Assembly (NCBI GenBank): GCA_029783825.1
Contig: JAREIK010000343.1
Coordinates: 4,277,294-4,341,293, forward strand
Source: Sapria himalayana
Taxonomy: Eukaryota; Streptophyta; Magnoliopsida; Malpighiales; Rafflesiaceae
DNA length: 64,000 nt
Reading direction: 5' to 3'
This document shows positions 1 through 12,619 of the stretch, piece after piece; the first letter of the stretch is position 1, and every line of letters begins with the position of its first letter. Position numbers and translations under genes: made by a program. Under the pieces are notes generated by a model. The model was not told the origin of the DNA. It was given only the letters and a program-made list of their open reading frames with translations, and did no database searches.

Positions 1-56
1 TAAAATAATTCAAAAAAAAATGATTTTTTTTAAATATTTTTTTAAAAAATAAGTAA

Positions 57-850
57 ATTAATAAATAAATAAATAAATATAATATAATATGAATATGAAT
101 ATGAATATGAATATGAATATGAATATGAATATGAATATGAATATGAATATGAATATGAATATGAATATGAATATGATATGAATATGAATATGAATATGAA
201 TATGAATATGAATATGAATATGAATATGAATATGAATATGAATATGAATATGAATATGAATATGAATATGAATATGAATATGAATATGAATATGAATATG
301 AATATGAATATGAATATGAATATGAATATGAATATGAATATGAATATGAATATGAATATGAATATGAATATGAATATGAATATGAATATGAATATGAATA
401 TGAATATGAATATGAATATGAATATGAATATGAATATGAATATGAATATGAATATGAATATGAATATGAATATGAATATGAATATGAATATGAATATGAA
501 TATGAATATGAATATGAATATGAATATGAATATGAATATGAATATGAATATGAATATGAATATGAATATGAATATGAATATGAATATGAATATGAATATG
601 AATATGAATATGAATATGAATATGAATATGAATATGAATATGAATATGAATATGAATATGAATATGAATATGAATATGAATATGAATATGAATATGAATA
701 TGAATATGAATATGAATATGAATATGAATATGAATATGAATATGAATATGAATATGAATATGAATATGAATATGAATATGAATATGAATATGAATATGAA
801 TATGAATATGAATATGAATATGAATATGAATATGAATATGAATATGAATA

Positions 851-881
<31 letters not shown>

Positions 882-896
882 ATATATATATATATA
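57..896. repeat. Microsatellite: AAAT, then GAATAT hexamer array, then AAAT and TA
   Basis: A short AAAT run (57-79) leads into about 127 copies of the hexamer GAATAT (87-850). Apart from one 2-base deletion near 175 the units show no variants, and the last ~112 are perfect. AAAT units (851-881) and a TA run (to 896) follow. Both strands read open (Met-Asn or Ile-His dipeptides), but only because the hexamer contains no stop codon. By comparison with the hAT copy at 60.5-64 kb, the array sits in the A+T-rich leader of the hAT copy that follows. Confidence 0.97.
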
Positions 897-899
897 TCT

Positions 900-2435
900 T
901 TCTCATTCATAATCTATATCCACAAATTAATATTTTTCTTCTCTCTTTTGTCTCCTCTCATTTCACAATCTATCTCTTCTCTCTCTTGTGACTTTGGTAT
1001 GAATTATGGTATGGACATCAGACTCAGATATTGGATATCACACATCATCAAGATAATGAGTTTATGTATTATGAGTATTAATTTTTAAATTTTGTTTAGT
1101 TTTTTTATTTTTATTTTAATTAATAATTTAATATAAAATAATATTTAATTTCAAAAATATAATTTAGAATATAATTAATAAACTATTAAAAATTAAAAAT
1201 GACAAATAATAATTTTAATGACGATAACAAAATTAATATTAATATAAATATAAATAATTTTAATACGGATAATGATAATTCTACTGAAAGATTCGAGGCA
1301 AACAAAACCTTATTTTCTCATATAACTTTGATCCAAATATCTAAAAAATAAAAAACAAGAAGAAACTTAATAGTTTGGACTTACTTGAATATTATACAAA
1401 ATAAAGATATTAGGAATATCAATGAATAATTAGTATAATGAAAATATTATAAAAAATTAACCTATGGAAGTGGATATGTGATTGAGCACCTTAAGAAGCA
1501 AGCTGAATAATATACCAAAAAACATATTGTATTAGATCATAGGCAAACCCAATTGAGTGGTGGGGTCTTTGATGGTGGATCTAGTTTAGCCTCTATCTTG
1601 ACCCCCTTCATATACAGCAACGAGTTAGAAAGGGAAAGCATGACTAAATTGATCACCACGATAGGCCTTCAGATCAGATTTTTAGATGATCCAAAAGTAG
1701 TTAATATCATGCATGCCTATTTTTAGCTTGCATATCATAGGATTTCTATGTACACATCTAGGAATGATATACTAATATACTATAAGTTAGAAAAAATATA
1801 TAATAATTAATAAATTTGGGGAATATTGTGGTGTGATGTCTGTGATGTCCGATATCTAGACTAGTAATGACGTTGCATCTAATACATTTTGGCTCGATCA
1901 TTTATGAGAGCATGATGAGAACATTTAGAAAATATAATATTCAAAATAAAATATATTGTAGCATATTCGATAATGCATTTAATAATAGAGTAGCCATTAG
2001 TATGTTTGTTATGACCATTAGAGATGTGTCATTAGAAGATATTTTTCATGTTAGATACATGTGTCACATTATTAACCTCATAGTATAAACTGGGATAAAG
2101 GTTGTTTCCCTCCCGTTATAAAAAATACATAACTCACTAAAATTTCTTCATACATCTCAGAGACAATAGGTGTTTGGTAGTCTTTATTTGTCTATGGGTT
2201 TAAAGAATAAGAAATTCTAATCAAATGTGAGATATCATTGGAATTATACATACCTTATATATGTCAGAGTCATCTGTTGGATACTATCATATAATATTTA
2301 ACTACGTCAATAATAAGAGTGATGACCTTATTATTGATGATACTGATTAGGATACAGAAATTTAATTTATGAAATTCCTGAAGATTTTTTATGATATGCC
2401 GAACCTGTGTTCCTCAGCTTATACTCTCACAACTT
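900..2435 (+). pseudogene. hAT transposase remnant, copy 1 (BED finger and core, 3' truncated)
   Basis: This is a broken hAT-family transposase on the plus strand. A CT-rich leader (900-1000) precedes a degenerate N-terminus. Translation around 1430-1560 gives a BED-finger-like stretch (KYYKKLTYGSGY then LKK..AE). A segment starting GGSSLASILTPFIYSNELE follows. At 1867-2088 a 73-codon open piece ends FHVRYMCHIINLIV, the hAT core motif usually written CxxHxxNLIV. Around 2370-2430 KFLKIFYDMPNLCSSAYTL matches the next hAT block, and similarity then stops abruptly against a copia fragment. Stops and frameshifts separate the blocks and the C-terminal dimerisation domain is missing. The same blocks occur in order at 61.4-62.7 kb and, inverted, at 52.8-54.5 kb. 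Confidence 0.8.
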
Positions 2436-2650
2436 GTAAATGAGTTTAACATCTATTTTCTTTAACTTTTTCACCTAGATTTTTTTGACCTTCTAGAGAT
2501 GAGGAGTCTTGTGGTTCTATAAAATTATCTCTAACTAACTTATAAACATCTTGAGACATAAAAAGAATTTTCATCTTTACACTCTAGAAGTTATAGTTTT
2601 CTCTTTTGGAAAGTAAAATCGAGATAGATAAAACCAGAACTAGTACTGAA
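2400..2650 (-). pseudogene. Ty1/copia gag fragment
   Basis: The minus strand reads ENYNF then, after a stop where the family has Trp, SVKMKILFMSQDVYKLVRD, followed by EPQDSSSLEGQKNLGEKVKENR. This matches the start of copia Gag (UBN2-type: NYDFWSIKMK..SQDLWELV.. and KENRKKDAKAL). It is about 70 codons long, holds stops and has no accompanying pol or LTR. It abuts the truncated hAT copy, so one element probably interrupted the other. Identification rests on motif recall; a profile search would settle it. Confidence 0.6.
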
Positions 2651-3036
2651 AGTATTTGAAGAATACATTTAGTATAGCATAAATATGAAGATTGAGTTGA
2701 AATTTAGGAGCTTAGATCATAATTAGCTAGGCAACTTTGACATACTAAGGATCTAACATGATGTAGAAGTTTTCTATTGATGAGAAAACACTAGGAGATT
2801 GATATGAGTGTAAAGAAGAATAATAATCAAGAGAAAAAAAAATGGAAATTGTGCGTTGTAATATCCACGAAAAAACATCCAAAGTGATATTGTATTATCC
2901 CATTAATTACATAATCAAAAAATTAAAATTAAATAAAAATAAACAAAGAAAAACAAAGTGATATAGCACAAATATCAAAAATTTAGTTTATAATTGTTAA
3001 ATATTTTTGGTGAATCACCCCAAAATATAATTCCCC
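2650..3036. other. A+T-rich stretch upstream of MCM6, no gene seen
   Basis: No coding similarity was recognised. This is the only non-transposon DNA between element debris and the MCM6 start, so any promoter must lie mainly here. I looked for E2F sites of the TTTCCCGC type, usual in plant replication genes, and found none on either strand. Confidence 0.5.
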
Positions 3037-3048
3037 CTATAATTTATA
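3037..3048 (+). promoter_or_regulatory. Candidate TATA box for MCM6
   Basis: The word CTATAATTTATA lies about 70-80 bases before the MCM6 ATG, which would give a 5' leader of roughly 40-50 nt. Base composition shifts from A+T-rich to mixed at about 3050, consistent with the start of a transcribed region. TATA-like words are common by chance in such DNA. Confidence 0.35.
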
Positions 3049-3116
3049 TCGGGATGATGGATCGTCTCGCAGGTTGAAGACGAGCAACATTTGCCGCCTG
3101 GCTCAGTCCACACACA

Positions 3117-4463
3117 ATGGAAACCCAAGGCGGATGCTTCGTGGATGATAAGGCAATGCAAGTGGAGAACATATTCTTCGACTTCCTCAAGAGGCCCGAC
3201 GCAGAAGGACTTTCTCATTACGAAGCGGAGTTAGAGGACATCAAGGAAAATGAATGGTCGACATTGTTTGTTGATTTCTCCCACGTCATGTCCTTCAGCG
3301 ATCTTCTCCAACAAGCAATTGCAGAAGAATTCTTAAGGTTCGAGCCGTACTTAAAAAACGCCTGTAGGAGATTCGTGTTGGATGTGAAACCAACTTTTTT
3401 CACAGACAATCCCTTCAAGGACATCCAGGTAGCACTGTTCAATATCCCATTTTCTAGGAGGCTGCGGGAATTGACTACTTCAGAAATTGGGAAATTGCTG
3501 TCGGTGAGTGGAGTAGTGACTCGTACTAGTGAGGTAAGGCCAGAGCTTCTTAGAGGAACCTTCAAATGTTTGCAATGTGGTGCGGTGATGAAAAATGTTG
3601 AGCAGCAATTCAAATATACGGAGCCAACAATATGCGTGGATGTGACCTGCAATAATAAGACACGGTGGGCACTACTAAGACACGAGAGCAAATTTTCTGA
3701 TTGGCAAAGAGTCCGATTGCAGGAAACTTCTAAAGAGATTCCCGCTGGGTCACTTCCGAGATCTCTGGATGTTATTCTTCGTCATGATTGTGTTGAACAA
3801 GCCAGAGCTGGCGACATAGTCATTTTTACAGGTACCCTAGCTGTAGTGCCAGATATCTTAGCCCTGGCTTCCCCTGGGGAACGAGCAGCATGCCGCAGAG
3901 ATGCACCACATAACAAGAATTTGGCTGTGGGGCAAGAAGGGGTGAGGGGGCTGCGAGCTCTGGGAGTGAGAGACCTCTCGTATCGCCTTGCTTTCATTGC
4001 CAATTCTGTACAGGTTTCCGATGGAAGAAGAAACCTCATCAGGAGCAGAAGGAGGGATACTGATGAACAAGAAGCGCAGCCATTCATGGCTGAGGAGCTA
4101 GATGAGATTCAGAGGATGAGGAATACGCCTGATTTCTTCAACAAACTTGTTAAAAGCTTAGTTCCAACTATTTTTGGCCACGAAGATATCAAACGAGCAA
4201 TTCTTCTCATGCTCTTGGGCGGAGTCCACAAACTCACTCACGAGGGCATCAGCCTCAGAGGAGACATCAATGTTTGTATTATTGGTGATCCTAGCTGTGC
4301 CAAGTCGCAGTTCCTCAAGTACACTTCAAGTATAGTTCCCAGATCTGTTTATACGTCTGGAAAATCATCTTCTGCAGCTGGGCTGACTGCAACTGTGGCC
4401 AAAGAACCAGAAACCGGGGAGTTCTGCATCGAGGCTGGCGCGTTAATGCTCGCAGACAATGGC

Positions 4464-4495
<32 letters not shown>

Positions 4496-5534
4496 CATCA
4501 AGGATCAGGTAGCCATTCACGAGGCGATGGAACAACAAACGATAAGCATCACAAAAGCAGGAATACAGGCCACTCTCAATGCACGCACATCAATTTTAGC
4601 AGCTGCTAACCCTGCAGGCGGGCGGTACGACAAGTCTAAGCCATTGAAGTATAATGTGGCTCTCCCCCCTGCAATTCTTTCAAGGTTTGATCTAGTGTAC
4701 GTGATGATAGACGACCCAGATGACAACACTGATTACCATATTGCTCTGCACATCGTAAGCGTCCATCAAAAGCATGAAGATGCTCTCGCTCCAGCATTCA
4801 CAACAGCTCAAATAAAGCGTTACGTTGCCTATGCAAAGACGTTGAAACCAAAGCTTAGTCCACAAGCCAGGAAGCTATTGGTGGAATCTTACGTTGCTCT
4901 TCGCAAAAATGACACTGCTCCTGGAAGCAGAGTTGCCTATCGCATGACCGTCAGACAGTTAGAGGCGCTAATCAGATTGTCCGAGGCCATTGCACGCAGT
5001 CACCTGGAGACTGAGGTGAAATCACATCATGTTCAGATCGCAGTGAAACTGCTTAAGACGTCCATAATCAGCGTGGAGTCGAGCGAGATTGATCTTTCCG
5101 AATTTCAAGGGGACCAAGCCAATGAAGAATCATCGCAACCAGGGAGTTGGGCTGGTCCAAGCAAGCCTAAGAAAACACTCGTGATCAATGAGGAGTACTT
5201 CCAGAAGGTCACTCAAGCTCTGGTCATGCATCTTAGGCAAAACGAAGAAGCTGTACTGCATGATGGGACCCACCTGGCTGGGATAAGACAGAGGGATTTG
5301 ATAAGATGGTATGTAGATCAGCAAAACCAGAGTGGTGGCTACAGCTCCATTGATGAAGCAAAGAGTGAAGCTTTCAAACTCAAGGCAATCATAGAGAGTT
5401 TGATCAAGAGAGAGGGGTATTTGATAGTGGTAGATGATGGCCAGCGATCAGAACTGGAAGATGGGGATGCTCTTGCTCGCCCCAGTAGAGACGACCGCGT
5501 GTTAGCAGTGGCTCCTAACTTCGTCATAGAGTGA
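3117..5534 (+). CDS. MCM6: MCM6, subunit of the MCM2-7 replicative helicase, intronless
   Basis: An 805-residue protein matching plant MCM6 end to end. MCM6 is one of six AAA+ subunits of the MCM2-7 ring, which unwinds DNA at replication forks in the nucleus. The N-terminal domain (about 1-290) has a four-Cys zinc site, C151-x2-C154 and C173-x4-C178. The AAA+ core has Walker A GDPSCAKS from G390, Walker B IDEFD with D454/E455, and an arginine finger in LSRFD at R523. [18 protein letters not shown] and [16 protein letters not shown] mark it as MCM6 rather than MCM2-5 or 7. A short acidic linker (about 660-690) precedes a C-terminal winged-helix domain ending in NFVIE. Length is slightly below the usual ~830, mainly in the linker. 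The start has good context (ACAATGG) and begins METQGG, as expected. No intron, stop or frameshift interrupts it, although plant MCM6 genes are normally split into many exons; a retrocopy kept intact is the likely explanation. Confidence 0.96.
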
Positions 5535-5720
5535 TATGGAAAAAAAAAATAAACGACCATCACTACCTCTTACGCTCATCTACATGAAAATGGCGGCCCC
5601 AAATCTTGTGTGGATGTCAGGCCATTGTCACTGCTTGACCATTTCGATCTGACAGAATGTCACAATGAGAAATATAATGCGTAGCCACCCTACTTCCATG
5701 TTTTATTCTTTTAAGCATTT
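5535..5720 (+). promoter_or_regulatory. MCM6 3' flank with poly(A)-signal-like AATAAA
   Basis: A run of A ends in AATAAA at 5548-5553, only 14 bases after the stop codon. Mixed-composition DNA continues to about 5700, where A+T-rich sequence resumes; this is probably the 3' untranslated region. The A run is too close to the stop to be read confidently as a retroposition tail. Confidence 0.4.
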
Positions 5721-5939
5721 ATAACGTGTTGATGAATTATGTCCAAGATAAAAGATTTCTGCAAAAATTATAGAAAATAATTAATGATTTCTAAGACTTT
5801 TCTCATATTAAAATGCTAAATATTGTTGACCTCCAAATATGTCTGCGTACCATGCCTCTCCAATTAACAGTATTTAAAGGCAAACTAAGAAATGAATCCT
5901 GATCAATGCCATATCAACACATCTACGGCTGTACAATCC

Positions 5940-6350
5940 CATCAAGGGCAAATGGCCGTGGTCCCAATAAAGGGTACTCAATCCTAGTTAGCGTCATCTA
6001 GGGCTACCTAATGGCACATAGTCCCAATCATGGGCATTAAGCCCTAACTAAGGGTGCTCAATTTAAATGCTTTTAAATCATTACTAATGCATTAGATATT
6101 ATACGAATTCTAAAGTTAAATGTGCTTGGTTGTAATCACTGATGAGATGATTGACCAGTATGAGAGTTTATTGTATGCATCTACCCAAATGTTGGTAAGG
6201 AGAGATTAGGGAGGGGGTGAAAAAAAACTAAAAAAAAAACTAAGGGTACTCAACTATATCATGAGTCTCTAGCACCAGCTCAGGGCATCTAACTTGATGT
6301 ATCGATATCTAGTCCCATTTAGGAGAGTTCAATCTCAACTCAGAGCATGT
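5940..6350. repeat. Imperfect short repeats (GGGTACTCAATCCTA-like)
   Basis: Diverged copies of a roughly 25-35 base phrase, with words such as GGGTACTCAATCC, GGGCATTAAGCCC and AAGGGTGCTCAA, occur at 5940-6060 and again at 6240-6350. The spacing is irregular, so this may be an old minisatellite. No protein was recognised. Confidence 0.4.
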
Positions 6351-6719
6351 ATTTCCTATCAAATAAAGCTACCCCCAAGATAGAATTTCACCTAGATTAA
6401 AACACCTATATGAGCAAGTATTCACGTGACTTACCTGTTGTAGGATATTTAACAATATATTTTCAATTAGTTACACGCCCAATCCTTTGACTTATATCCT
6501 TCTGGCAATTAGTAGAAAATGCTTGAAAATAAATGGAGTTCATCTAGATATAAACAATTCTTGACGATAGCAAAATGTAGAGATGAAACAAGAGGAACAT
6601 GCTTGACAAATAAGAAATCTTATGGACTATGATGAATATTTGTAGTTCCACAAATAAGAAATCATGTGTGGCATTGTCATATGGAATATCCAATCAACTC
6701 CATATGATAATAATCATAT

Positions 6720-7130
6720 AAAAGATAACAAACACACTCAACTATAAAAAATTTGCCCTCTCATGGACAATGAAGAATCTACATGTAGCTCACATGTTAC
6801 TTCATCACCTTGGTCTACTTTTTGTGCTCAATCACCAACAAGGTCCCAAAAGAATTAATTATGGAAGAGATATCACCATAAAGATAGTAAATAGGGATCC
6901 TTGGCCTCATGAAGCAACACATTAACTAACACCTCTGCAATCAATATCCCAAAAGAAAAAGTGTCGGTTCAACATTCAGCCACCACACATTTGTCTCCTC
7001 TATCAAATGGATAAAGCATTTCAACAAATTTATGACTAATCACTCTGCTTACAAAATAAACGGAATAATCTTATCTCCATTTCCCCATCAGATACTCAAT
7101 TGCAAACCTCACAATCATTTTTTGTTTCAT
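6720..7130 (-). pseudogene. Possible receptor-kinase fragment
   Basis: One minus-strand frame gives TDTFSFGILIAEVLVN followed by a Trp-ending stretch, resembling kinase subdomain IX (DVYSFGILLAE). An upstream phrase ending IEYLMGKWR might be the APEYL region. Stops interrupt the frame, and no ATP-binding loop or catalytic HRD was found. The match is short and could be chance. If real it is a dead fragment. Confidence 0.2.
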
Positions 7131-7139
7131 ATTTCACCA

Positions 7140-10100
7140 TGTTCCACAATACTAGTGATCTACATATGTTACATTTTGATAGGAAATGATCCTAAATATT
7201 GTAATGACTAGGTGTTGTGCAAATTTTTTGCTACTAGTTCCCAGTGATTAGCCTTAACATGATTCCTAAAAAATAATTTGTCTTTATCAACTATTTCTAA
7301 GATTTGTAAAAATTATTAATCTTCTAATATATGTGCTAAGTGTCATGGACACAAAAGTATTATCTTTCTTTAAAATATTAGAATACATGAATAAAATCCA
7401 TTTACACATGCATTAAGAGGACTATCCAAACTTTTTTGTATGTAAAAATATATAACAAGATTTTCTTTTTGTGAAATCTCATATGAAATCTTGGGTCAAG
7501 AACATATTTTTTTAAGTTGCTATCCATGAAGCATGATACCATTAGGAAAGAACTCTTTTAAATTATAAGATAAGTTCTCTATAATAAAGGATATTTGAAT
7601 AGCTATTCAATAAATTATGACGATGAGTCAACTTATTAAGAATGATAGGTGATCAAGTTCAAAAATTATTATCTAGAAGCCAATTCAAGATAGTTGTTGG
7701 AAACTCTCCCACAATACATGATAGAATGGAATTGATCTGTCATAATTTATGACTCTCAATGTCAGTTCACTTTCTTGAGCTATAATTCAAAATTTGCAGC
7801 CATGATTCATTGACTATGGGATTTAGGATAGTCATGTTAATGATTGGTCCATATGATAAATATCAAGTTAGCCTACTCTCTCTCTCATAGCTCAGTGCTC
7901 ACTCACCTTACTAACTATTTTTCTAAGTCCTTTACAACTTTTATTTCTCTTAATAATTTTTTATTCAACTTTTTGTATGCATGATGTAGATAAAAGTATA
8001 GAGGATGCCTTATAATGTGAATGTAAAAAGGAATATTGTGCAAGTTAGAGAGGATGTACCATATCAACATGGGAGAGTAAAGGCATCACATTCTTTTCTC
8101 GCAAAGGACTTTGTATATAGTGTTAGTCAACTTCTCTCCTTATGTAGTGTGAATATTTTCTCACTCAACTCATGATAAAATTATGATGGATGAGTATTTT
8201 TATGAGAGGATATGATTGATCTTGATTTTGGAGAAGTACTGAGACTCATAGGTTAGATGGAACAAAATAAGACTCTCCTAAGCTCATTTATCGAAGATAA
8301 GAAAATATAAAGCACAAAATAATATGAAAGAAGTGATGTTGTCCAACTTAGTAGTTGTTTTTGTTGTACACATTAAATGACGAACAATTGATGTTAAGAT
8401 CAAACCTTGTATATTATAATGTTACTTTTGCTGATAATTAGTTTCTCCTTATGATAGATTCAAGTTGTTGATAAATTTGAGAACCTATGGATTGAGTTAA
8501 TTTAAATTTAAGAGACATATTAAACTTTAAAGTGGCTTTTCAATCTCAATCTTTAGAGAAAATGTTGTGGCATTCCCATTTTGGTTGGACAAAGAAGATG
8601 ATTAAAAGAGTACCTCCATCATGATCATCAGTTAGACATGGGTATTGATCTTAACGTTCCCTTGTTGATTGATGTTTGGAGGGTATTCTCTTAATAGGCA
8701 TTAACTAGTATTTAATCGATTAAATTCTATTGTCTTCTAAATGTAGGAGTTGTACCCTTTACTTAAGAGGGTGGATGGGTTTGGTTGAATAGTGAAATAT
8801 ATCCTACTTTAGTTCCTCTACATTTCTATTCAATATATTAATTCTGAGAACTTGCAGGTAGGATATTCGTGCATAATCATAATTTTTATAAGATCATCAA
8901 AGTGGTATGTATGCTTTCCTCTAAAATTTGGGTTCTGCCTCATCTTCATTTTCCTTGTGTGCAAGTGATTGTTATCATGCACAATATGTTGCATCATCAT
9001 ACAAAATTTTTTAATGAAATGGTAAATGTTAATATTTTTGAGTGATTTATACTATGTAAGTTTTAGAAATCATATAAGAATAGGAGGAGACATTATTGAT
9101 TAAATGGAGATAGCATTGGAAAGTGCATGGCTGATAACAAAAGTAGATCGAGCTCACGATGCTACTCGTGTAAAGGAAAAAACATCCCTAATGAAAACAA
9201 CTTTTGGCACAACTTTTAAGTCTCAATTAGAAAAAAAGTAGACCAAGGGTAGATAAAGCATGAGTGAATGATGAGAAAAAGATATCACTTATATGAGATG
9301 AATGAGTTTCCCATCTTCAAGATTGATAGACTGTCAAGAAGAGCCATGCTAAGTATTATGTCAAAATAGATGAGGAGAAGCTAATTTACAAAGAGATTTT
9401 AACAAGTGCATATAGTAAATATCAAAAGAAACATTATATCTTATGATACTTTCAAAACACATCATTATTGAATGAAATATAATGACACTTAAAAAAGCAT
9501 CATTATTGAGTGTATTTTTTCACAATTCTATGACATCTATACTAAAATGTGTATAGTTTATAAAATTTTATTAATCTATCATTAAACTAATCTGCTCAAA
9601 AATTCTATACACTCAAAAATCTATCTAGTCAAAAATGTCAAATGTGTATACAACTAATATATTTCCTATGTCGTTATTATCTTTTGGTAAACATATCTAC
9701 TCAAAAATCTAAACAAAATCCTTATTACATTGTATAGTTTCTATCATCATCCCTACTATGCTCCTCATCATAACCTTTCTCAAGTTCACAACTTTCAAAT
9801 TCACGAACAATTTTATGAGTTTGTTGACTTTCATTCCCATTAGGTGGGGAATCACATCTATCTCCTAAGTACTCCTTTATCTTCTCTAGTATACCTTTGA
9901 GAATATGTCTCATCCATTACTCAATTCTAAAATATCGTACTCAACATCATTGTCATGGATTTTAATATTTTTCTTTCTTGGATGCCCAACTTCTAATCCA
10001 TTCAGATTAGGCTAATATTAAATGAAGCTTTTAGCTAAGGCCTCTAAATATTCCAGATCATCATCAACAAAAAAAATCAAGAGTTTCATTTTTCATTCTG

Positions 10101-12404
10101 AAATTATGTACTTCATATGCCGAATCATGTGTCTTTTTATTGACACGAATAGCCTGACTCATTTTAATGAGTGTTGAGCTCTTGGGTTATGTTTTTAAAG
10201 GAATGAAGCTGATATACAAGCTCGTTTCCATGATCATTATGTTCAATTTTTATTTCAACCCCTTCTGATGATGTTTTGGTTAGTTCTATATTAAGGATTT
10301 ATTTATTTATTTTACACTTGAACTTGAATGATTCTCACTTTGTTTTATTTGACCATCTTCCACCTTAGTTTTTAATCATATATAGCTACTATAATTTAAG
10401 ATTAATTATTACAAATATAATTAGCACCATCACTTCTAGTTTAGTTGAATAAGCATAGTTGAGTATGTGAGCTTCTAAAAAACATAGTACAATTTAACAA
10501 CAAGATGTCATCATAGTAAATATTACAAAATAGGGCAATTGCGTAATTTAATCATTTTATGAGATAGTTATTACATTACTCTCATGATGCATGATTAACA
10601 ATGCATCAAGATGTGTATGTCATCCTTATAATTTGATTCAATTTATCGGCAAATTCACAATCTATGTCTTTATTTACTTTGCACACTCATAATGCTTTTC
10701 CAAGCAATTTTATTTTGGTCATAGATATGTTTAAACATGGGTCAACACATAAAGATTATTCAATTTATCAAAACCAAGCTAGCCTAATTTGTGAAATCAT
10801 TAAAAATTTTAATCCCAATTATTCATATTTATTTGTATATTTGCATTGATACATAGTATGACAGATATAAACATGAATGTGTGTGTGTGTGTGTGTATGC
10901 TTATGTGCATGTGCTAATGTTCATGAATAGTTTTACTTGTTTCTCGAGTCTTTCTCCATGACAATGGGTTTTTCCTTTTGTTAACCCAAATTGTTATGTC
11001 ATTTATAAGATCTACCATTATATACTTATACACATGCATTTCCATCGGGATTTCTAAGAATGGAATTTGCATTGATCTTTATAATAATTAACTCAATGTG
11101 ACTTTTTTTAAAAAAAAAATTGGTGATAAGTAGTTCTAATACATATTAAAATATATGATGTTGGATGTAAGGTGAATAAATATATGACTTGATGGGAAAG
11201 AAATGGTAGAATAGGTATATTGTGAAAATATACTAGTGCTCTACTTGTATATAATGTTGTTATCACCTATTAGGCCCTCTCCAAAAATAGTCAATTCATA
11301 GTTATTCCCTTAGTACTATACCACTTAAATAACATATCGTCCTTTCTTAATGATTATTCACAAGTCCATATATTTTAGGTAACTTATCAATTTCTCTTGA
11401 ATGGTTACTTAGTATGTACACATTTATTATTTGACCTCTAGTGTCATAAGACGTGAATTGATGTGATATTAAAAGTATTTGTATTTTTAACTTTGTAAGT
11501 ATCATACTCACATAATTAATATATATTTTCTCTCAAATCTCACTAGTAGGAGTCATATAAGAAGAAAGTAATTGCAAAACTATCACGACCATAATAGTCA
11601 CCTCTACTAGCATTTGTTTCATGATTTACCTTTTATCATCCATCACGATGATATAAGACTCACACACTATAATTGAAATTCTTAAGAAAAAATTTTATAA
11701 AACTTTTATATCAATTGAGCATTAGTTCATCAATGGTATTTATAATAGATTGACTTATAAAATTTGTATACTTTTAACTTCATAAGTTACATACTCGCAT
11801 GATTTAACTTATCTTAATATTGAGTTTGACATATAGGTTTGTCTTGTGCTTCGTATTCAAAAGGACTATCACTTTCTTCCTTCCACTTTGTGCAAGTATA
11901 CTTCATAGCTTACTTATCATTATCCACCATGACAATACACATAAACCTACTAATAGTAAGATCTTAATCTCAATTATAATTTCTAAATAAATGCCACATC
12001 CATCACTAACCTAACCACAAAAAAATCCAAACATAAAATCTATTAATTATCTATCCATCACTTGAAATTAAATACATCAAACATAAATCTCAATTTAGCC
12101 TGACATTGGGAATAAATTCATATGGGATAATTCAAAATATTTTTCATGAAATTTTAGGTATCCAATGATAGCTCTCAAGAGTTTCTATGAATTAAACCAC
12201 TAAATCAATAATTCTTATTCATGTGCCTTAGATTTGACTCTAAGTGGGAGTCAAATTTTATATCCCCCTTTCATGCCTTGCTTCACTTCTTTTCTCATGG
12301 ATCTCTCCTAGGTTTGGGCAAATTTGTGCTTCCCAAACTCTTCATTTCTCTTTATGATTTTCACTTTTATACTCGAATGGCTGAGTATGATTTTTAAGTG
12401 ATAA
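7140..12404. other. A+T-rich intergenic DNA, no convincing gene
   Basis: No family was recognised on either strand over about 5 kb. A 62-codon minus-strand open frame at 9725-9913, acidic near its end, and a 61-codon plus-strand frame at 10664-10849 are not supported by any recognisable domain. The stretch is probably decayed repeats. Confidence 0.5.
10878..10896. repeat. TG dinucleotide microsatellite
   Basis: About nine and a half perfect TG units, followed by diverged TG-rich words. Confidence 0.9.
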
Positions 12405-12502
12405 ATCATGATGTTGGGGAATATCATGGGCTTATATATTTGATTTCATCTTTTTATAACACAAAATCATGAAACTAAGAATAAGTCATGACTTTGGTCT
12501 TT
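12405..12502. repeat. Left piece of a GTCATGAC-rich repeat, interrupted by the LINE
   Basis: Words such as TTTATAACACAAAATCATGA and AAGTCATGACTTTGGTC match the start of the repeat that resumes at 19713. Joining this piece to 19713-20760 restores the order seen in the uninterrupted copy at 23640 (GTCATGACTTTTATCTTTCTC), so the LINE inserted here. The last nine bases, TTGGTCTTT (12494-12502), are one half of the LINE target-site duplication. Confidence 0.65.
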
Positions 12503-12619
12503 TTTTTTTGATAAGTAAAATTCACTATCAAAATTTTTTACAACCTAAGGCAGATTCAAACTATTACATTCCTTTGAGAAAACAATATAAATTTCCATTT
12601 TAATCTTCCTAACTAAAAA

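Noticed and set aside
58..906. Long Met-Asn and Ile-His open frames on both strands
   Set aside because: They come from the stop-free hexamer array, not from a gene.
5540..5553. A run just after the MCM6 stop as a retroposition poly(A) tail
   Set aside because: It lies 7 bases past the stop and runs into AATAAA; mixed-composition sequence continues to about 5700, so it is more likely part of the 3' untranslated region.
3015..5563. Antisense and alternative-frame open frames across MCM6 (60-157 codons)
   Set aside because: They are shadows of the conserved 805-codon MCM6 frame.
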